DNA of 64,000 bases from Chroococcidiopsis sp. TS-821 (GTDB lineage: Bacteria > Cyanobacteriota > Cyanobacteriia > Cyanobacteriales > Chroococcidiopsidaceae): positions 219,188 through 283,187 of the forward strand of contig NZ_MVDI01000005.1 in the NCBI RefSeq assembly GCF_002939305.1. The letters are read 5' to 3'. The notes beneath the pieces are model-generated. The model was given only the letters and a program-made list of their open reading frames with translations. It searched no databases and was not told the origin of the DNA. This document shows, piece by piece, positions 19,477-29,250 of this stretch (within the stretch, counting starts at the first letter, position 1; the number at the start of each line of letters is the position of its first letter). The translations under genes and the position numbers were made by a program.

Positions 19477-19887
19477 GTGCAAGCTCAAAAGGGAAAAAAA
19501 ATTGATCTCAGTTCAGACTATCCGTGTCCGTGTCGCAGACGCGGGCGTTTAGTCCCGATTACCTTGACAGAAGCATTCGGGTGCGATCGCTGTCAGCAAC
19601 TATTTGTCGTGGAAGATAAAGGTTACTTGTTAGAGCAACTTTCGACAACTTATCCATACAAACGGGCGTGGCGCTGGATGGGCGGTCGTTGGGTTGTTGC
19701 TCAACCACGCTTCGGACAGACCTACTTACCGATAGCTTTGGGCATTATTTTAGTGTTACTCGTGGTTTGGTTGCCTTTGGCGCTGAGGTCGAACAATACA
19801 AACACAAATATTCTCGTTTGGGCAATGGTCGCAGTACTATTAGCTGTATTACCAGCGCTAATGGTATGGCTTACTTATAGACGTTGA
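19477..19887 (+). CDS. Conserved cyanobacterial membrane protein with Cys pairs
   Basis: The protein is about 136 residues from a GTG at 19477; a TTG at 19459 would add six. An N-terminal zinc-ribbon-like part contains YPCPCRRRGRLVPITLTEAF and CDRCQQLFVV. Two membrane helices follow (about residues 86-103 and 110-128, IALGIILVLLVVWLPLAL and ILVWAMVAVLLAVLPALMVW). It ends 5 bp before proA and is probably cotranscribed with it. Function is unknown. Confidence 0.8.
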   Translation: MQAQKGKKIDLSSDYPCPCRRRGRLVPITLTEAFGCDRCQQLFVVEDKGYLLEQLSTTYPYKRAWRWMGGRWVVAQPRFGQTYLPIALGIILVLLVVWLPLALRSNNTNTNILVWAMVAVLLAVLPALMVWLTYRR

Positions 19888-19892
19888 TATAA

Positions 19893-21155
19893 ATGATTGA
19901 TGCTTTTGATATAGCCCCTGATGCGATCGCCGTTGCAAGCCGCGCCTATCAAGCTTCCTTAACACTAGGTACTACCAAAGGAACTGAACGAAGTAGCGCT
20001 GTACTGGCCATGGCAAAAGCACTACAGCATTCATTTGATGACATTCTGGAAGCAAATACGCTGGATTTGGAAGCTAGCCGCGAAATGGCAGTTCCCGATT
20101 TAATTTTAGATTGGCTAAAACTAACGCCGAAACGTTTGCAAGCCGCAGTAGAAATTTTAGAACGCCTCGCAGAATTATCCGATCCAATTCGGCGCGTGCG
20201 CAATGCTGACTATCAATTACTAGACTCGCAAACGTACTGCCAACTCGTACCTTTGGGAGTTATTGCGTTGATATATGAGGCATTTCCTGAGTTAGCAGCG
20301 ATCGCAGCAGGATTGTGCATCAAAACAGGTAATAGCTTAATCTTGAAAGGCGGTAGCGAAGCGAGTAATTCTAATGCAGCAATTGTCAATGCTTTACAAC
20401 TAGCGCTAGAAGAAACAGGTTTACCTCACGGATGTCTGGATTTATTACCAGTCGACCGCGGTGGCATTATCCGCGATTTGGTTACTCAAGATCAGTATTT
20501 GAATCTTGTGATTCCCTACGGGCGTCCTAGCTTGGTACAACAAGTTACTAAAGTCGCGACTGCTCCAGTCTTGCGTTCGGCAATGGGTAATTGTTACCTT
20601 TACTGGTCAGCGTCAGGAAGTCTGGATATGACGCGCACCATTATTATAGACAGCCATCAAAGCGAACCCGATCCAGTTAATGCGATCGAGAAAGTCCTCG
20701 TTCATCGTGCGAGTAAGCCTTCGTATTTAGTTAGCCTCTGGAACAACTTGCAAGAAAAAGGTTTCAAGATCAAAGGCGATGCAGAGTTAGTTGCAGCATT
20801 TCCAGAGTTACAGCTCGCAGCGGAATCGGAATGGGCGTGTCCTTACTTGGATCGAACCGTGGCATTTAAAGTTGTCGATCGCTTGGAAGAAGCGATCGCA
20901 TGGATTAATCGATATAGCAGTGGTCACGCCGACTGCATTGTCACCGAATCTTACCAAGAAAGTCGCCACTTTGCCTTAGGAGTAAATAGCGCCTCAACGT
21001 ACATTAATGCTTCTCCACGCTTTTCGCGTAATCCCGCGCAAGGCGATGCTGTATTTTTGGGTATGTCAAATCAAAAAGGACAAAGACGAGGTTTTATTAG
21101 CTTAGAAACGCTAACAACCGTCAAGCACATTGTTCAAGGTAATGGCAAGTTTTGA
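19893..21155 (+). CDS. proA: Gamma-glutamyl phosphate reductase
   Basis: ProA reduces gamma-glutamyl phosphate to glutamate-5-semialdehyde with NADPH in proline synthesis. The 420 residues include the aldehyde-dehydrogenase-fold blocks PLGVIALIYEAFPE, LKGGSEASNSNAA and VIPYGRPSLVQQV. The usual catalytic-loop region reads VNAIEKVLVHRASKP, without the cysteine seen in typical ProA. The end carries NASPRFSRNPAQGDAVFLGMS. Cyanobacteria often have two ProA-like genes, and this second-type sequence may be a paralogue whose activity should not be assumed. Confidence 0.85.
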   Translation: MIDAFDIAPDAIAVASRAYQASLTLGTTKGTERSSAVLAMAKALQHSFDDILEANTLDLEASREMAVPDLILDWLKLTPKRLQAAVEILERLAELSDPIRRVRNADYQLLDSQTYCQLVPLGVIALIYEAFPELAAIAAGLCIKTGNSLILKGGSEASNSNAAIVNALQLALEETGLPHGCLDLLPVDRGGIIRDLVTQDQYLNLVIPYGRPSLVQQVTKVATAPVLRSAMGNCYLYWSASGSLDMTRTIIIDSHQSEPDPVNAIEKVLVHRASKPSYLVSLWNNLQEKGFKIKGDAELVAAFPELQLAAESEWACPYLDRTVAFKVVDRLEEAIAWINRYSSGHADCIVTESYQESRHFALGVNSASTYINASPRFSRNPAQGDAVFLGMSNQKGQRRGFISLETLTTVKHIVQGNGKF

Positions 21156-21165
21156 TTGAGTTCCT

Positions 21166-21297
21166 TTAGGGAAGTTGTTGAGAGTACATCACCATCATAA
21201 ATATTGTGACGCCTAATCCGCAGATTAGCAGTAGTAGAGAACCCCAACTGGCTGAATGCTCTGTCATTTGTTGCCATATTCGATTACGGGTTGCCAT
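21166..21297 (-). CDS. Small single-helix membrane protein (43 aa)
   Basis: The ATG at 21297 follows AGAGGA at a 7-base spacing. The product begins MATRNRIWQQMTEHSASWGS, continues with one hydrophobic helix (LLLLICGLGVTIFMMVM) and ends YSQQLP. It is convergent with proA, with stops 11 bp apart. I do not recognise a family. The good ribosome-binding site and clean amphipathic-plus-helix layout argue for a real gene. Confidence 0.6.
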   Translation of the reverse strand: MATRNRIWQQMTEHSASWGSLLLLICGLGVTIFMMVMYSQQLP

Positions 21298-21635
21298 AAG
21301 ACTGTCCTCTATATCCCTGTAATTTTTAATTTATCGCTAAGGAATCGGTAATCTTTAATGAGAAAAGAAAATTAACAGTACGGGGATCAAAGAGATATCA
21401 GAGGTTAGAAAAAACCAATTAATGCGATTTAGGGGGAAATTTAACTGCGACAAATCAGCCTTCTGGATTAGGGGATTCAGGGGGACTTCAAATTCAGAAA
21501 CTTTCGAGAGTAGAGAGCTAAGCCAGCCCTTAGGGATTTTCCTCATTCTAAGAACTGGGGTGCGTTGGGGGACAGTTTAAACAACTATAAATCCGTTTTC
21601 AGATAAATTCAGCTTACCTGCTTCGACAAGTTGCA

Positions 21636-21861
21636 TTACCGCGATCGAGGAGTGACTTGACGCTGATTTAGATCGGCAATACCATAACCACGCAGATATA
21701 CAGCGCGATCGCCTTCAACAATTCCTAACGCTAAGCCTGGGTCTGCAATGGCTGCATTTCCGATTGCCCATATTGATCGAGCGCTTCTGAGGTTTCGGTT
21801 TGTGAAGATGAAGCGGGTTGACTAGCAGCACTTACTGCCGTCAGGCACCTTACCCAAAGCG
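21636..21861 (-). pseudogene. Relic of a serine hydrolase (beta-lactamase/PBP-type) gene
   Basis: On the minus strand one frame reads a signal-peptide-like end and linker (CLTAVSAASQPASSSQTETS, then ALDQYGQSEMQPLQ). After a one-base frameshift near 21745 it continues PGLALGIVEGDRAVYLRGYG, then IADLNQRQVTP, before a stop at 21636. The second part is the hallmark N-terminal strand region of class C beta-lactamase-like serine hydrolases. The catalytic SxxK region and all later parts are missing. The gene's start is cut exactly where the ~200-bp repeat at 21862 begins. Confidence 0.65.
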
Positions 21862-22057
21862 TAAGACAGATAATACTTAACTATTGTTCAGGTTTTGTCA
21901 TTCAGCTTTACTAAAGCAATATAACGACAATGACTCTACCTGTGTCATTGAAGTGGCTCCTCTGTCTTAAGGTAAAATCTCGCTTACCTCAAGAAAGACC
22001 TTAAGACTTGTTTCATTGAATCTTAAATACTGGGGTATAAGCTTCAAAAACTGCTTA
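21862..22057. repeat. ~200-bp direct repeat, left copy
   Basis: This 196-bp stretch (TAAGACAGATAATACTTAAC to CTTCAAAAACTGCTTA) aligns along its whole length with 25142-25354 in the same orientation. The copies share roughly four of five bases, with one 13-bp insertion in the right copy. It contains a perfect inverted repeat, GTCTTAAGGT (21964-21973) and ACCTTAAGAC (21998-22007). No ORF is visible, and the two ends are not inverted copies of each other. Its left end interrupts the serine-hydrolase relic. Confidence 0.8.
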
Positions 22058-22100
22058 TACCAACTATCTGGGAAGTTGCACTTAATATGAAGATGTACTC

Positions 22101-22334
22101 CTAACCACCGAGAGAGCTAACAACGTCAACTGTGATGCTTTTCAGCACTTTGTCTGGTTCGCGTCGCGACTCATGGAGCGTCTTACATGAGTCCCAAGCT
22201 AAGGCTTGCTTGAGGTGTTGCCAAAGCTCAATTGGATTAAGTTCAGAACTGTGAACCACCTGAAAAATGGGTATGACATTAGCCGGAAATAGCACAGATG
22301 CAGATTTGTGGAAGCTGCCATTATCTATCTGCAC
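22101..22334 (-). pseudogene. IS630-type transposase C-terminal relic
   Basis: The fragment reads QIDNGSFHKSASVLFPANVI, then HSSELNPIELWQHLKQALAW and ITVDVVSSLGG. This is the last third of an IS630/Tc1-like DDE transposase (usual core HSPELNPIERLWEHLK). One arginine codon of the ERLW motif is lost, and the upstream two-thirds with the first two catalytic aspartates is absent. It is a dead remnant next to the left repeat. Confidence 0.75.
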
Positions 22335-22602
22335 AAGGTTAAGTGGGTCTAGAAACGTTTAAAAGGTTCTCGCTCATCCTGGCATTTTACGCCCCAGGCG
22401 CAGGGAATTCACTCGCAGAGATTGAACTAATCTGCCCCATAGAGCAAAATTTTCGCGTGAAAGCATATTTATTCTTTGGTGAGAAATCGTCGTTTTCAAT
22501 CGTTGGTTCATCAAGCTTGTCTGGAAGATGCAGACTTTGACATAGCCGCCACGTTGGTCGCTAGTCAAGGGAACACTGGCAGAGACCGCGACCTGTCTGG
22601 AA

Positions 22603-23760
22603 TTAATTACCCATCAGCGCCTGGGCGAGCCCAATGTATAGCGGTATTCCCAAGGCGATCGCAACTGGCGTGCCAACGGCTGTGGAAGCACCTACGTAGG
22701 CTGAGGGATTTGCTGACGGGATACCGGCTCGTAAAGTAGGCGGACCTGAGATGTCTGAACTGGAGCAGGCAATGACGGCTAGGATCGCGACGCCACCAAG
22801 GCTGAATCCCGTGGCAAAGTGGGCAATCATACCGAAACCAAAGGCTATGAGCCCATGTAGCAGCGGCGCCACCACAGCATATACAGCGTACCAGTGGGCG
22901 ACCTTGCGCAACTCGCTAAGCCTTGCCGTGGCCTCCATACCCATTACCAGCATCAGTATCGAAAGCAGTCCGCGGAAGAGGGGTTCGTAGAAGCTTTCAA
23001 AGACACTTTCCGGTCTGGTTAACAAGCCCAAAGCGAGACCAAGGAGCAGTGCCGACAGCGCAGAACCCTGGAGGCTTTCCTTCACAATAGGCCATATCTT
23101 GACCTGCTTACTTGTGATGCCGCGCGGCTTGCTGGGATACTCACATACGATACCGCGTGGCTCACTAGGATACTTACCTACGGTACCGCGCGGCTCACTG
23201 GGATACTCGCCTGCGATAACGGGCTGCATGCTGAGATATTCCTGCTTGCTGAGATACTCTTCTTTGATAGCGCGCCGCTTACTAAGATAAACGCTGGCCA
23301 AGACGATCGCAGTTACAAGTGCAGGGATGTCCATGAAGGGATAGAGTGCGGCGGCCCAAGCCTCGTATTCGATGCCTTGCTCTTGCAGTAGAGATAGGGC
23401 GGCGGCGAGGGTAGAGCCACTCACGGCACCGAACAAGCCCGCAGTCGCGATGGCATCCACGGTTTTGACGTTCGGTAGCTTAGCCAACGTGTAGCGCCCG
23501 ATAAACACGATAAGAACCCCCATGACCATGGCAAACACCGCAGGCAACAGCATCTCCGCCAGATTAGCATTGCGGATCGCAATGCCACCTTGCAGGCCGA
23601 CTTTTACAAGCAGCATGAAGACGACAAACTGATAGATCGCATCTGGAACTTGCAGTCGGCTATTAACGGCGGCAACGACCATACCACCAATCAGAAAGCC
23701 GAGTGTCGGGGACTGTAACTGCGCCAGGAAGCGCATCAAGAAATCGGACAAGAAATCCAC
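22603..23760 (-). CDS. sbtA: Sodium-dependent bicarbonate transporter SbtA
   Basis: SbtA imports HCO3- with Na+ in the carbon-concentrating mechanism. The 385 residues match the family across its length: LQSPTLGFLIGGMVVAA, VVFMLLVKVGLQGGIAIRN, TAGLFGAVSGSTLAAALSLL, EAWAAALYPFMDIPALVTAI, FRGLLSILMLVMGMEA, SSSDISGPPTLRAGIPSANP and VGTPVAIALGIPLYIGLAQ. The start is GTG at 23760 with AAGGAGGT five bases upstream. The cytoplasmic loop (about residues 165-220) holds an 11-residue tandem repeat. The gene is visibly richer in G+C than its flanks and is divergent from sbtB rather than in the sbtA-sbtB order known from Synechocystis. Confidence 0.96.
   Translation of the reverse strand: MDFLSDFLMRFLAQLQSPTLGFLIGGMVVAAVNSRLQVPDAIYQFVVFMLLVKVGLQGGIAIRNANLAEMLLPAVFAMVMGVLIVFIGRYTLAKLPNVKTVDAIATAGLFGAVSGSTLAAALSLLQEQGIEYEAWAAALYPFMDIPALVTAIVLASVYLSKRRAIKEEYLSKQEYLSMQPVIAGEYPSEPRGTVGKYPSEPRGIVCEYPSKPRGITSKQVKIWPIVKESLQGSALSALLLGLALGLLTRPESVFESFYEPLFRGLLSILMLVMGMEATARLSELRKVAHWYAVYAVVAPLLHGLIAFGFGMIAHFATGFSLGGVAILAVIACSSSDISGPPTLRAGIPSANPSAYVGASTAVGTPVAIALGIPLYIGLAQALMGN
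23117..23248 (-). repeat. 33-bp tandem repeat inside sbtA
   Basis: Three near-identical 33-bp units lie at 23117-23149, 23150-23182 and 23183-23215, and a fourth diverged unit adjoins at 23216-23248. They encode EYPSEPRGTVG, KYPSEPRGIVC and EYPSKPRGITS, preceded by the related EYLSMQPVIAG. They fall in the large cytoplasmic loop between the two halves of SbtA. Confidence 0.85.
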
Positions 23761-25088
<1,328 letters not shown>

Positions 25089-25141
25089 CTCAAAACTCCT
25101 TAGTGGTGCAGAAAACTCTGTCGTTTGCGATCAATGGTCTC

Positions 25142-25354
25142 TAAGACAGATAAAACTTAACTATTGTTTGGGTTTTGTTATTCAGCTTCACTAAAGCAAC
25201 AAAAGACAAATACCTCACCTATAGTATTGAAGTGACTCCTCAGTCTTAGAGTAGAATCTTGCCCACCTCATAAAGAACCTTAAGGCTTGTTTCACCAATA
25301 ACCTTAAGGTCGTTTCATCTTAAATACTGAAGAATAAGCTTCAAAAACTGCTTA
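25142..25354. repeat. ~200-bp direct repeat, right copy
   Basis: This is the homologue of 21862-22057 in the same orientation, 54 bp after the sbtB stop. Shared landmarks are AAGACAGATA, CTTAACTATTGTT, TATTGAAGTG (CATTGAAGTG in the left copy), ATCTTAAATACTG and ATAAGCTTCAAAAACTGCTT. It carries 13 bases not found in the left copy (near 25300) and a decayed form of the internal inverted repeat. Confidence 0.8.
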
Positions 25355-25524
25355 GCTGTATGACAATTTTTTCACAACTTATGAGGGTTGGAAACTAAAT
25401 ATAGCAATCGATGGGAAGGTAAGACATTCTAAAAGCTCAAAAACCTTCTCCTGGTTAGCTTTTAGCCCTGACCTCTGCTATAGCAGTAGTTTTGTGCTTA
25501 ACTTCGATCTTTGACCTTTGAGTA

Positions 25525-26349
25525 TTAGTTTAAGGATTCTTTTGGTGCTAACTTGACTTTAGTTGCCAGTCCCAAGGTTTGTAGCAATTGAATTGTCATC
25601 CACGTAAGGTCAATTTCCCACCACTGCAAGCCGTGACGGGCAGAGTATTGAAACGCATGATGGTTGTTGTGCCAACCTTCGCCGTAGGTAACTAAAGCAA
25701 CCCACCAACAATTTTTTGAGTTATCGTTTGATTCGTAGGTACTATAACCAAAAATATGGCTAGCACTATTCACAAACCAAGTGCAGTGCCAAACTAGAAC
25801 GAGACGGACAAAAATTCCCCAAACGACGAAAGACCAGCCACCGATGAAGAACAGTAGAAGTCCTAGGGCAAACTGGATAGGAATAAAATATTTATTAAAA
25901 AATTGATACACTGGGTCATCCGCAATGTCTTTGATGTAGCGGGGAATTTCAGATTCTACGGGGGTGTGAAACAACATCCAACCTATATGGCTCCACCAAA
26001 AGCCTTGGTTAGAATCGTGGGGATCTAGCTTTTGATCCGAATACAAGTGATGTAGTCGATGTAGTCCCACCCAGTCAAACACTCCTCCTTGGCAAGCAAG
26101 CGTACCGCAGAAGACAAAAAAATACTCCAACCATTTGGGAGTTTGAAAGCTGCGGTGGGTTACCAAGCGATGAAATCCTAGTGTAATTCCTAACCCACCG
26201 GTGATCCAATGGAGTAATAAAGCTAAACCTAAGGCACTCCAATTAAAATTGCTAGGTAGTAAGGCAAACGCAGCGCCGATGTGAACAAAGGCAATAAAAA
26301 TGATAAACGCCCAATTCAGGGAAGGTTTGGTTGAGTTGGCAATGGTCAT
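25525..26349 (-). CDS. desC: Acyl-lipid delta-9 fatty acid desaturase
   Basis: DesC introduces the first double bond into acyl chains of membrane lipids using ferredoxin and O2. The 274 residues have the three histidine boxes HRLVTH, HRLHH (GLHRLHHLYSDQ) and HNNHH (GEGWHNNHHAFQ). Four membrane helices are arranged in pairs. The N-terminal region and the FWWSHIGWMLF segment are typical of cyanobacterial DesC. Temperature control is likely from knowledge of the family but is not readable here. Confidence 0.95.
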   Translation of the reverse strand: MTIANSTKPSLNWAFIIFIAFVHIGAAFALLPSNFNWSALGLALLLHWITGGLGITLGFHRLVTHRSFQTPKWLEYFFVFCGTLACQGGVFDWVGLHRLHHLYSDQKLDPHDSNQGFWWSHIGWMLFHTPVESEIPRYIKDIADDPVYQFFNKYFIPIQFALGLLLFFIGGWSFVVWGIFVRLVLVWHCTWFVNSASHIFGYSTYESNDNSKNCWWVALVTYGEGWHNNHHAFQYSARHGLQWWEIDLTWMTIQLLQTLGLATKVKLAPKESLN

Positions 26350-26424
26350 GCAATTATCTCGTATAGGTCAGCTTAATTTCGGCAATAATAAACACCGCGT
26401 AGAAAATTAAAGTATGAGGTGTTA

Positions 26425-27657
26425 ATGAATAGCGCTGAACAGCTACAAGCAGCCGAACAGGCACTATCTCCGATTTTTTCTGGAATTGACGCTGCAGTCA
26501 AGCAAAATTTACAACGCGTGCTGAGAGCATTTCGCAATCAGCGTGTTGGAACACACCATTTTGCTTCGGTGAGTGGTTATGGTCACGACGACTTAGGACG
26601 TGATGTTTTAGACCGCGTTTTTGCAGAAGTCATGCAAGCCGAAGCTGCAGCAGTACGGGTGCAATTTGTTTCAGGAACTCATGCGATCGCTTGTGCGTTA
26701 TATGGTGTCCTCCGTCCTGGAGACGAAATGTTAGCCGTTGTGGGTTCCCCGTATGACACGTTAGAAGAAGTCATTGGATTGCGTTCTCCTGGTCAAGGTT
26801 CCCTTCTTGAGTTTGGCATCCGTTACCGCGAATTATCTCTAACCGATGAGGGAACTATCGATTGGAACAGGTTAGAAAACGCCATTAAAGATGATACCCG
26901 TTTGGTGTTAATTCAGCGATCGTGTGGTTATTCTTGGCGTGCTAGTTTAGCGATCGCCGAAATTGAAAAAATTATCCGCATTGTTAAACAGCAAAATCCC
27001 GACACGGTTTGCTTTGTTGATAACTGCTACGGTGAGTTTATTGAAGATCGCGAACCAACCGCTGTTGGTGCAGATTTAATTGCGGGTTCGTTGATTAAAA
27101 ACCCTGGGGGTACAATTGTCACTGCTGGCGGTTATGTTGCTGGAAAAGCCGAATTGGTAGAAGCAGCAGCTTGTCGCTTAACAGCGCCAGGAATTGGCAC
27201 TGCTGGAGGAGCAACGTTCGATCAAAATCGTCTGTTGTATCAAGGGTTGTTTCTTGCGCCGCAAATGGTGGGAGAAGCAATGAAAGGCAATCACCTGACG
27301 GCGTATGTCTTCGATCAGTTGGGGTATCCTGTGAATCCTGCACCGTTTGCACCCCGCCGCGATGTGATTCAAGCAATTAAGTTAGGTTCGCCGCAAAAGT
27401 TGATTGCGTTTTGCCGGGCAATTCAACAAAATTCCCCTGTTGGTTCTTATCTCGATCCGGTTCCTGCAGCAATGCACGGTTATGAAAGCCAGTTGGTAAT
27501 GGCGGGTGGGACGTTTATTGATGGCAGTACGTCGGAATTTTCAGCGGATGGTCCATTACGAGAACCATATATCGTCTTTTGTCAAGGGGGGACGCATTGG
27601 ACGCATGTAGCGATCGCGCTTGAAGCGGCGATTGAGGCAGTGCAGGCGGTTGACTAG
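26425..27657 (+). CDS. PLP-dependent Met-gamma-lyase-like protein (aluminium-resistance family)
   Basis: The 410-residue protein belongs to the Met_gamma_lyase/aluminium-resistance family of fold-type I PLP enzymes. Blocks seen are YGHDDLGRDVLDRVFAEVMQ, VQFVSGTHAIACALYGVLRP and FVDNCYGEFIEDREPTAVGA. The PLP-lysine region is AGSLIKNPGGTI. I choose the ATG at 26425, five bases after GAGG; the GTG at 26419 lies within this site. The substrate is not known. Confidence 0.9.
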   Translation: MNSAEQLQAAEQALSPIFSGIDAAVKQNLQRVLRAFRNQRVGTHHFASVSGYGHDDLGRDVLDRVFAEVMQAEAAAVRVQFVSGTHAIACALYGVLRPGDEMLAVVGSPYDTLEEVIGLRSPGQGSLLEFGIRYRELSLTDEGTIDWNRLENAIKDDTRLVLIQRSCGYSWRASLAIAEIEKIIRIVKQQNPDTVCFVDNCYGEFIEDREPTAVGADLIAGSLIKNPGGTIVTAGGYVAGKAELVEAAACRLTAPGIGTAGGATFDQNRLLYQGLFLAPQMVGEAMKGNHLTAYVFDQLGYPVNPAPFAPRRDVIQAIKLGSPQKLIAFCRAIQQNSPVGSYLDPVPAAMHGYESQLVMAGGTFIDGSTSEFSADGPLREPYIVFCQGGTHWTHVAIALEAAIEAVQAVD

Positions 27658-27725
27658 TAGAGAATTCTTCATTTTGTAGGATTAAGGTGGTGATGACATA
27701 ATTATTGAGACTAACGAACCACATT

Positions 27726-27750
27726 GGCGTAGCCTTCCCGCAGGGTAGGC
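27726..27750. repeat. Palindromic spacer repeat
   Basis: GGCGTAGCCTTCCCGCAGGG followed by TAGGC is a palindromic repeat I recall from many cyanobacterial intergenic regions. Only one clear copy is seen in this window. Confidence 0.5.
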
Positions 27751-27813
27751 ACAAAGGTTGTCCAGAATTAATAATTACTAGAATTACAAAAGTACTTGAT
27801 TAGGTTTTGTGTT

Positions 27814-28356
27814 GTGAATAAAGCTATAAAAGTGCCAACGGAGGTTTCTTTTAAAGAGGCGATTGATTTAACTCAGTTATTGCTGGAACAAGCTGATGCT
27901 AGGCAATTGCCAGAATCGGAAGTTAAAGCGGTTGTCTCTGATTTGGTGAGAACGCAAAACGGTGCTAGAGGTTTTTTTGTTACTTATTTGACGTCTGATT
28001 CACCAGTAGTCGATCGCTTAATGCATTCAGTTGTTGAAGCTTTGCGATCGCATCCTGAAACTGTTGCAGAATTGTTGGTGAAAAATGTGGCAATGTCCGC
28101 AGCCCAAGCTATTTACCATCAACGCAATCAAGCTGAGGAAATGGTACAAAGTTCTTTACGAGTTCAACAGCGTACGCAAAAGTTAATTCAATTACTTAAT
28201 CTTACTGCTGTAACTCAATACGCTCAGGACTTATTAAACACTGCCACAAGTGGAGAAGGTAGCTACAAGGATTTTCTCAATCGCTGGGGCTACGATACTG
28301 AACAAAGACAAGTTATTTGCCAAGCACTACAACAAGTCTTATCTCACGCTGGTTAA
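27814..28356 (+). CDS. Conserved hypothetical protein (about 180 aa)
   Basis: This is a soluble, mostly helical protein without membrane segments or a known motif. It begins MNKAIKVPTEVSFKEAIDLT from a GTG at 27814; a TTG at 27796 is an alternative. A central part has TQNGARGFFVTYLT. The C-terminus (KDFLNRWGYDTEQRQVICQA) looks like a small helical domain. I recall similar proteins in other cyanobacteria but no function. Confidence 0.75.
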   Translation: MNKAIKVPTEVSFKEAIDLTQLLLEQADARQLPESEVKAVVSDLVRTQNGARGFFVTYLTSDSPVVDRLMHSVVEALRSHPETVAELLVKNVAMSAAQAIYHQRNQAEEMVQSSLRVQQRTQKLIQLLNLTAVTQYAQDLLNTATSGEGSYKDFLNRWGYDTEQRQVICQALQQVLSHAG

Positions 28357-28489
28357 GTCGCGTCGTCAATTTCACTCCATAATTTACGATTTCTAGCTGC
28401 ATTAAGGAATCAGTTTTCAGAGTTTCCACATATCCAAAAACAGCAGATTCATTGGAAATGTTCTGACCTCCGACCCCTAGCAAATTCAA

Positions 28490-28600
28490 CTAGCCGCTGA
28501 ATCCGACTAAGAATACCGCGATCGCACCAGCGACTGCCAAGATTGAAAGTACCAATCCAGCATTGGGACTGCCTTTAAAGGAATAGTTTTTGTCTTTCAT
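28490..28600 (-). CDS. Small single-helix protein (36 aa)
   Basis: The ATG at 28600 opens a frame that begins MKDKNYSFKGSPNAGLVLSI and ends LAVAGAIAVFLVGFSG. The polar head followed by one membrane helix resembles the small subunits of photosynthetic complexes, though I cannot match it to one. The ribosome-binding site (GGTAC) is weak. It lies alone in a 328-bp gap. Confidence 0.5.
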   Translation of the reverse strand: MKDKNYSFKGSPNAGLVLSILAVAGAIAVFLVGFSG

Positions 28601-28684
28601 AGAAGTACCTACGTGTTAAGCTTCTATAGATATTGTTACATTTAGTAACTGATTTTTCATAAATGATAACAAACTAAATAGTAA

Positions 28685-29167
28685 CTAGACGCCTCCTGCG
28701 CCAGGGTTAAGCTGAATGAGTACCCAAGTGAGATATGTACCAATTGGTCCCCAAAGCATGTAGGGTAAAAGTAGCCAAGACGCGGTTGTTGATATCTTAC
28801 GGACAGAAATCGCCACAACATAAGCTAATATTGTTGCTAATCCACCGAAGATCAGCCCGCCAACGAGGCTGCGGAGTTCAACAACAACAGGGCTATAGAG
28901 TGTAGTTAAAAGAGCGATCGCAATATACAAGCCCATGAATAGCCACGGGCGATCGCGTCTTTGACGGCGAGATTGTTCCCAGACTAGAATTGCTGAGATT
29001 GTCCCACAAATCCAAACCACTGCCCAAATTAAGGGAATTAATGATTCAAAGGTTAACCATCCAGGGCGAGTTAAGTTTTGAAACCAAGGGTCTTGCAGTG
29101 AAGTTAGTAGATTTCCTCCAAAAAAAATAGCTACGGAAACGGCAAGTATTATCCATCTAGCTTTCAT
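28685..29167 (-). CDS. TspO/MBR-family tryptophan-rich sensory protein
   Basis: TspO proteins are five-helix membrane proteins that bind porphyrins, haem or cholesterol-like ligands. The 160 residues show five hydrophobic helices and the family pattern RPGWLTFESLIPLIWAVVWI near the start. LLLPYMLWGPIGTYLTWVLI with LN after it closes the family pattern. The N-terminal half keeps W-rich positions. Porphyrin stress or light signalling is a plausible role, from family knowledge only. Confidence 0.88.
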   Translation of the reverse strand: MKARWIILAVSVAIFFGGNLLTSLQDPWFQNLTRPGWLTFESLIPLIWAVVWICGTISAILVWEQSRRQRRDRPWLFMGLYIAIALLTTLYSPVVVELRSLVGGLIFGGLATILAYVVAISVRKISTTASWLLLPYMLWGPIGTYLTWVLIQLNPGAGGV

Positions 29168-29200
29168 AGTTATTAGTAATTGATAATTGGTAATTGGTAT
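29168..29200. repeat. TAATTGG-type short repeat
   Basis: AGTAATTGATAATTGGTAAT and its extension lie in the gap between tspO and the methyltransferase gene, as in the other copies listed. Confidence 0.5.
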
Positions 29201-29250
29201 AGTTCGATCTTATCTATTACCTAATTACTCGATTGATTTTTGTTGATAAG

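Noticed and set aside
21355..21546. 63-residue minus-strand frame after proA
   Set aside because: It reads a low-complexity spacer with AGGGGGA and GGGGATT motifs, has no start context and no family resemblance.
23117..23215. CRISPR array
   Set aside because: The 33-bp units adjoin without spacers and are coding within sbtA. No CRISPR-like array was found elsewhere in the window.
23099..23290. Plus-strand frame across the sbtA repeat
   Set aside because: It is the antisense reading of the 33-bp tandem repeat within sbtA and has no independent support.
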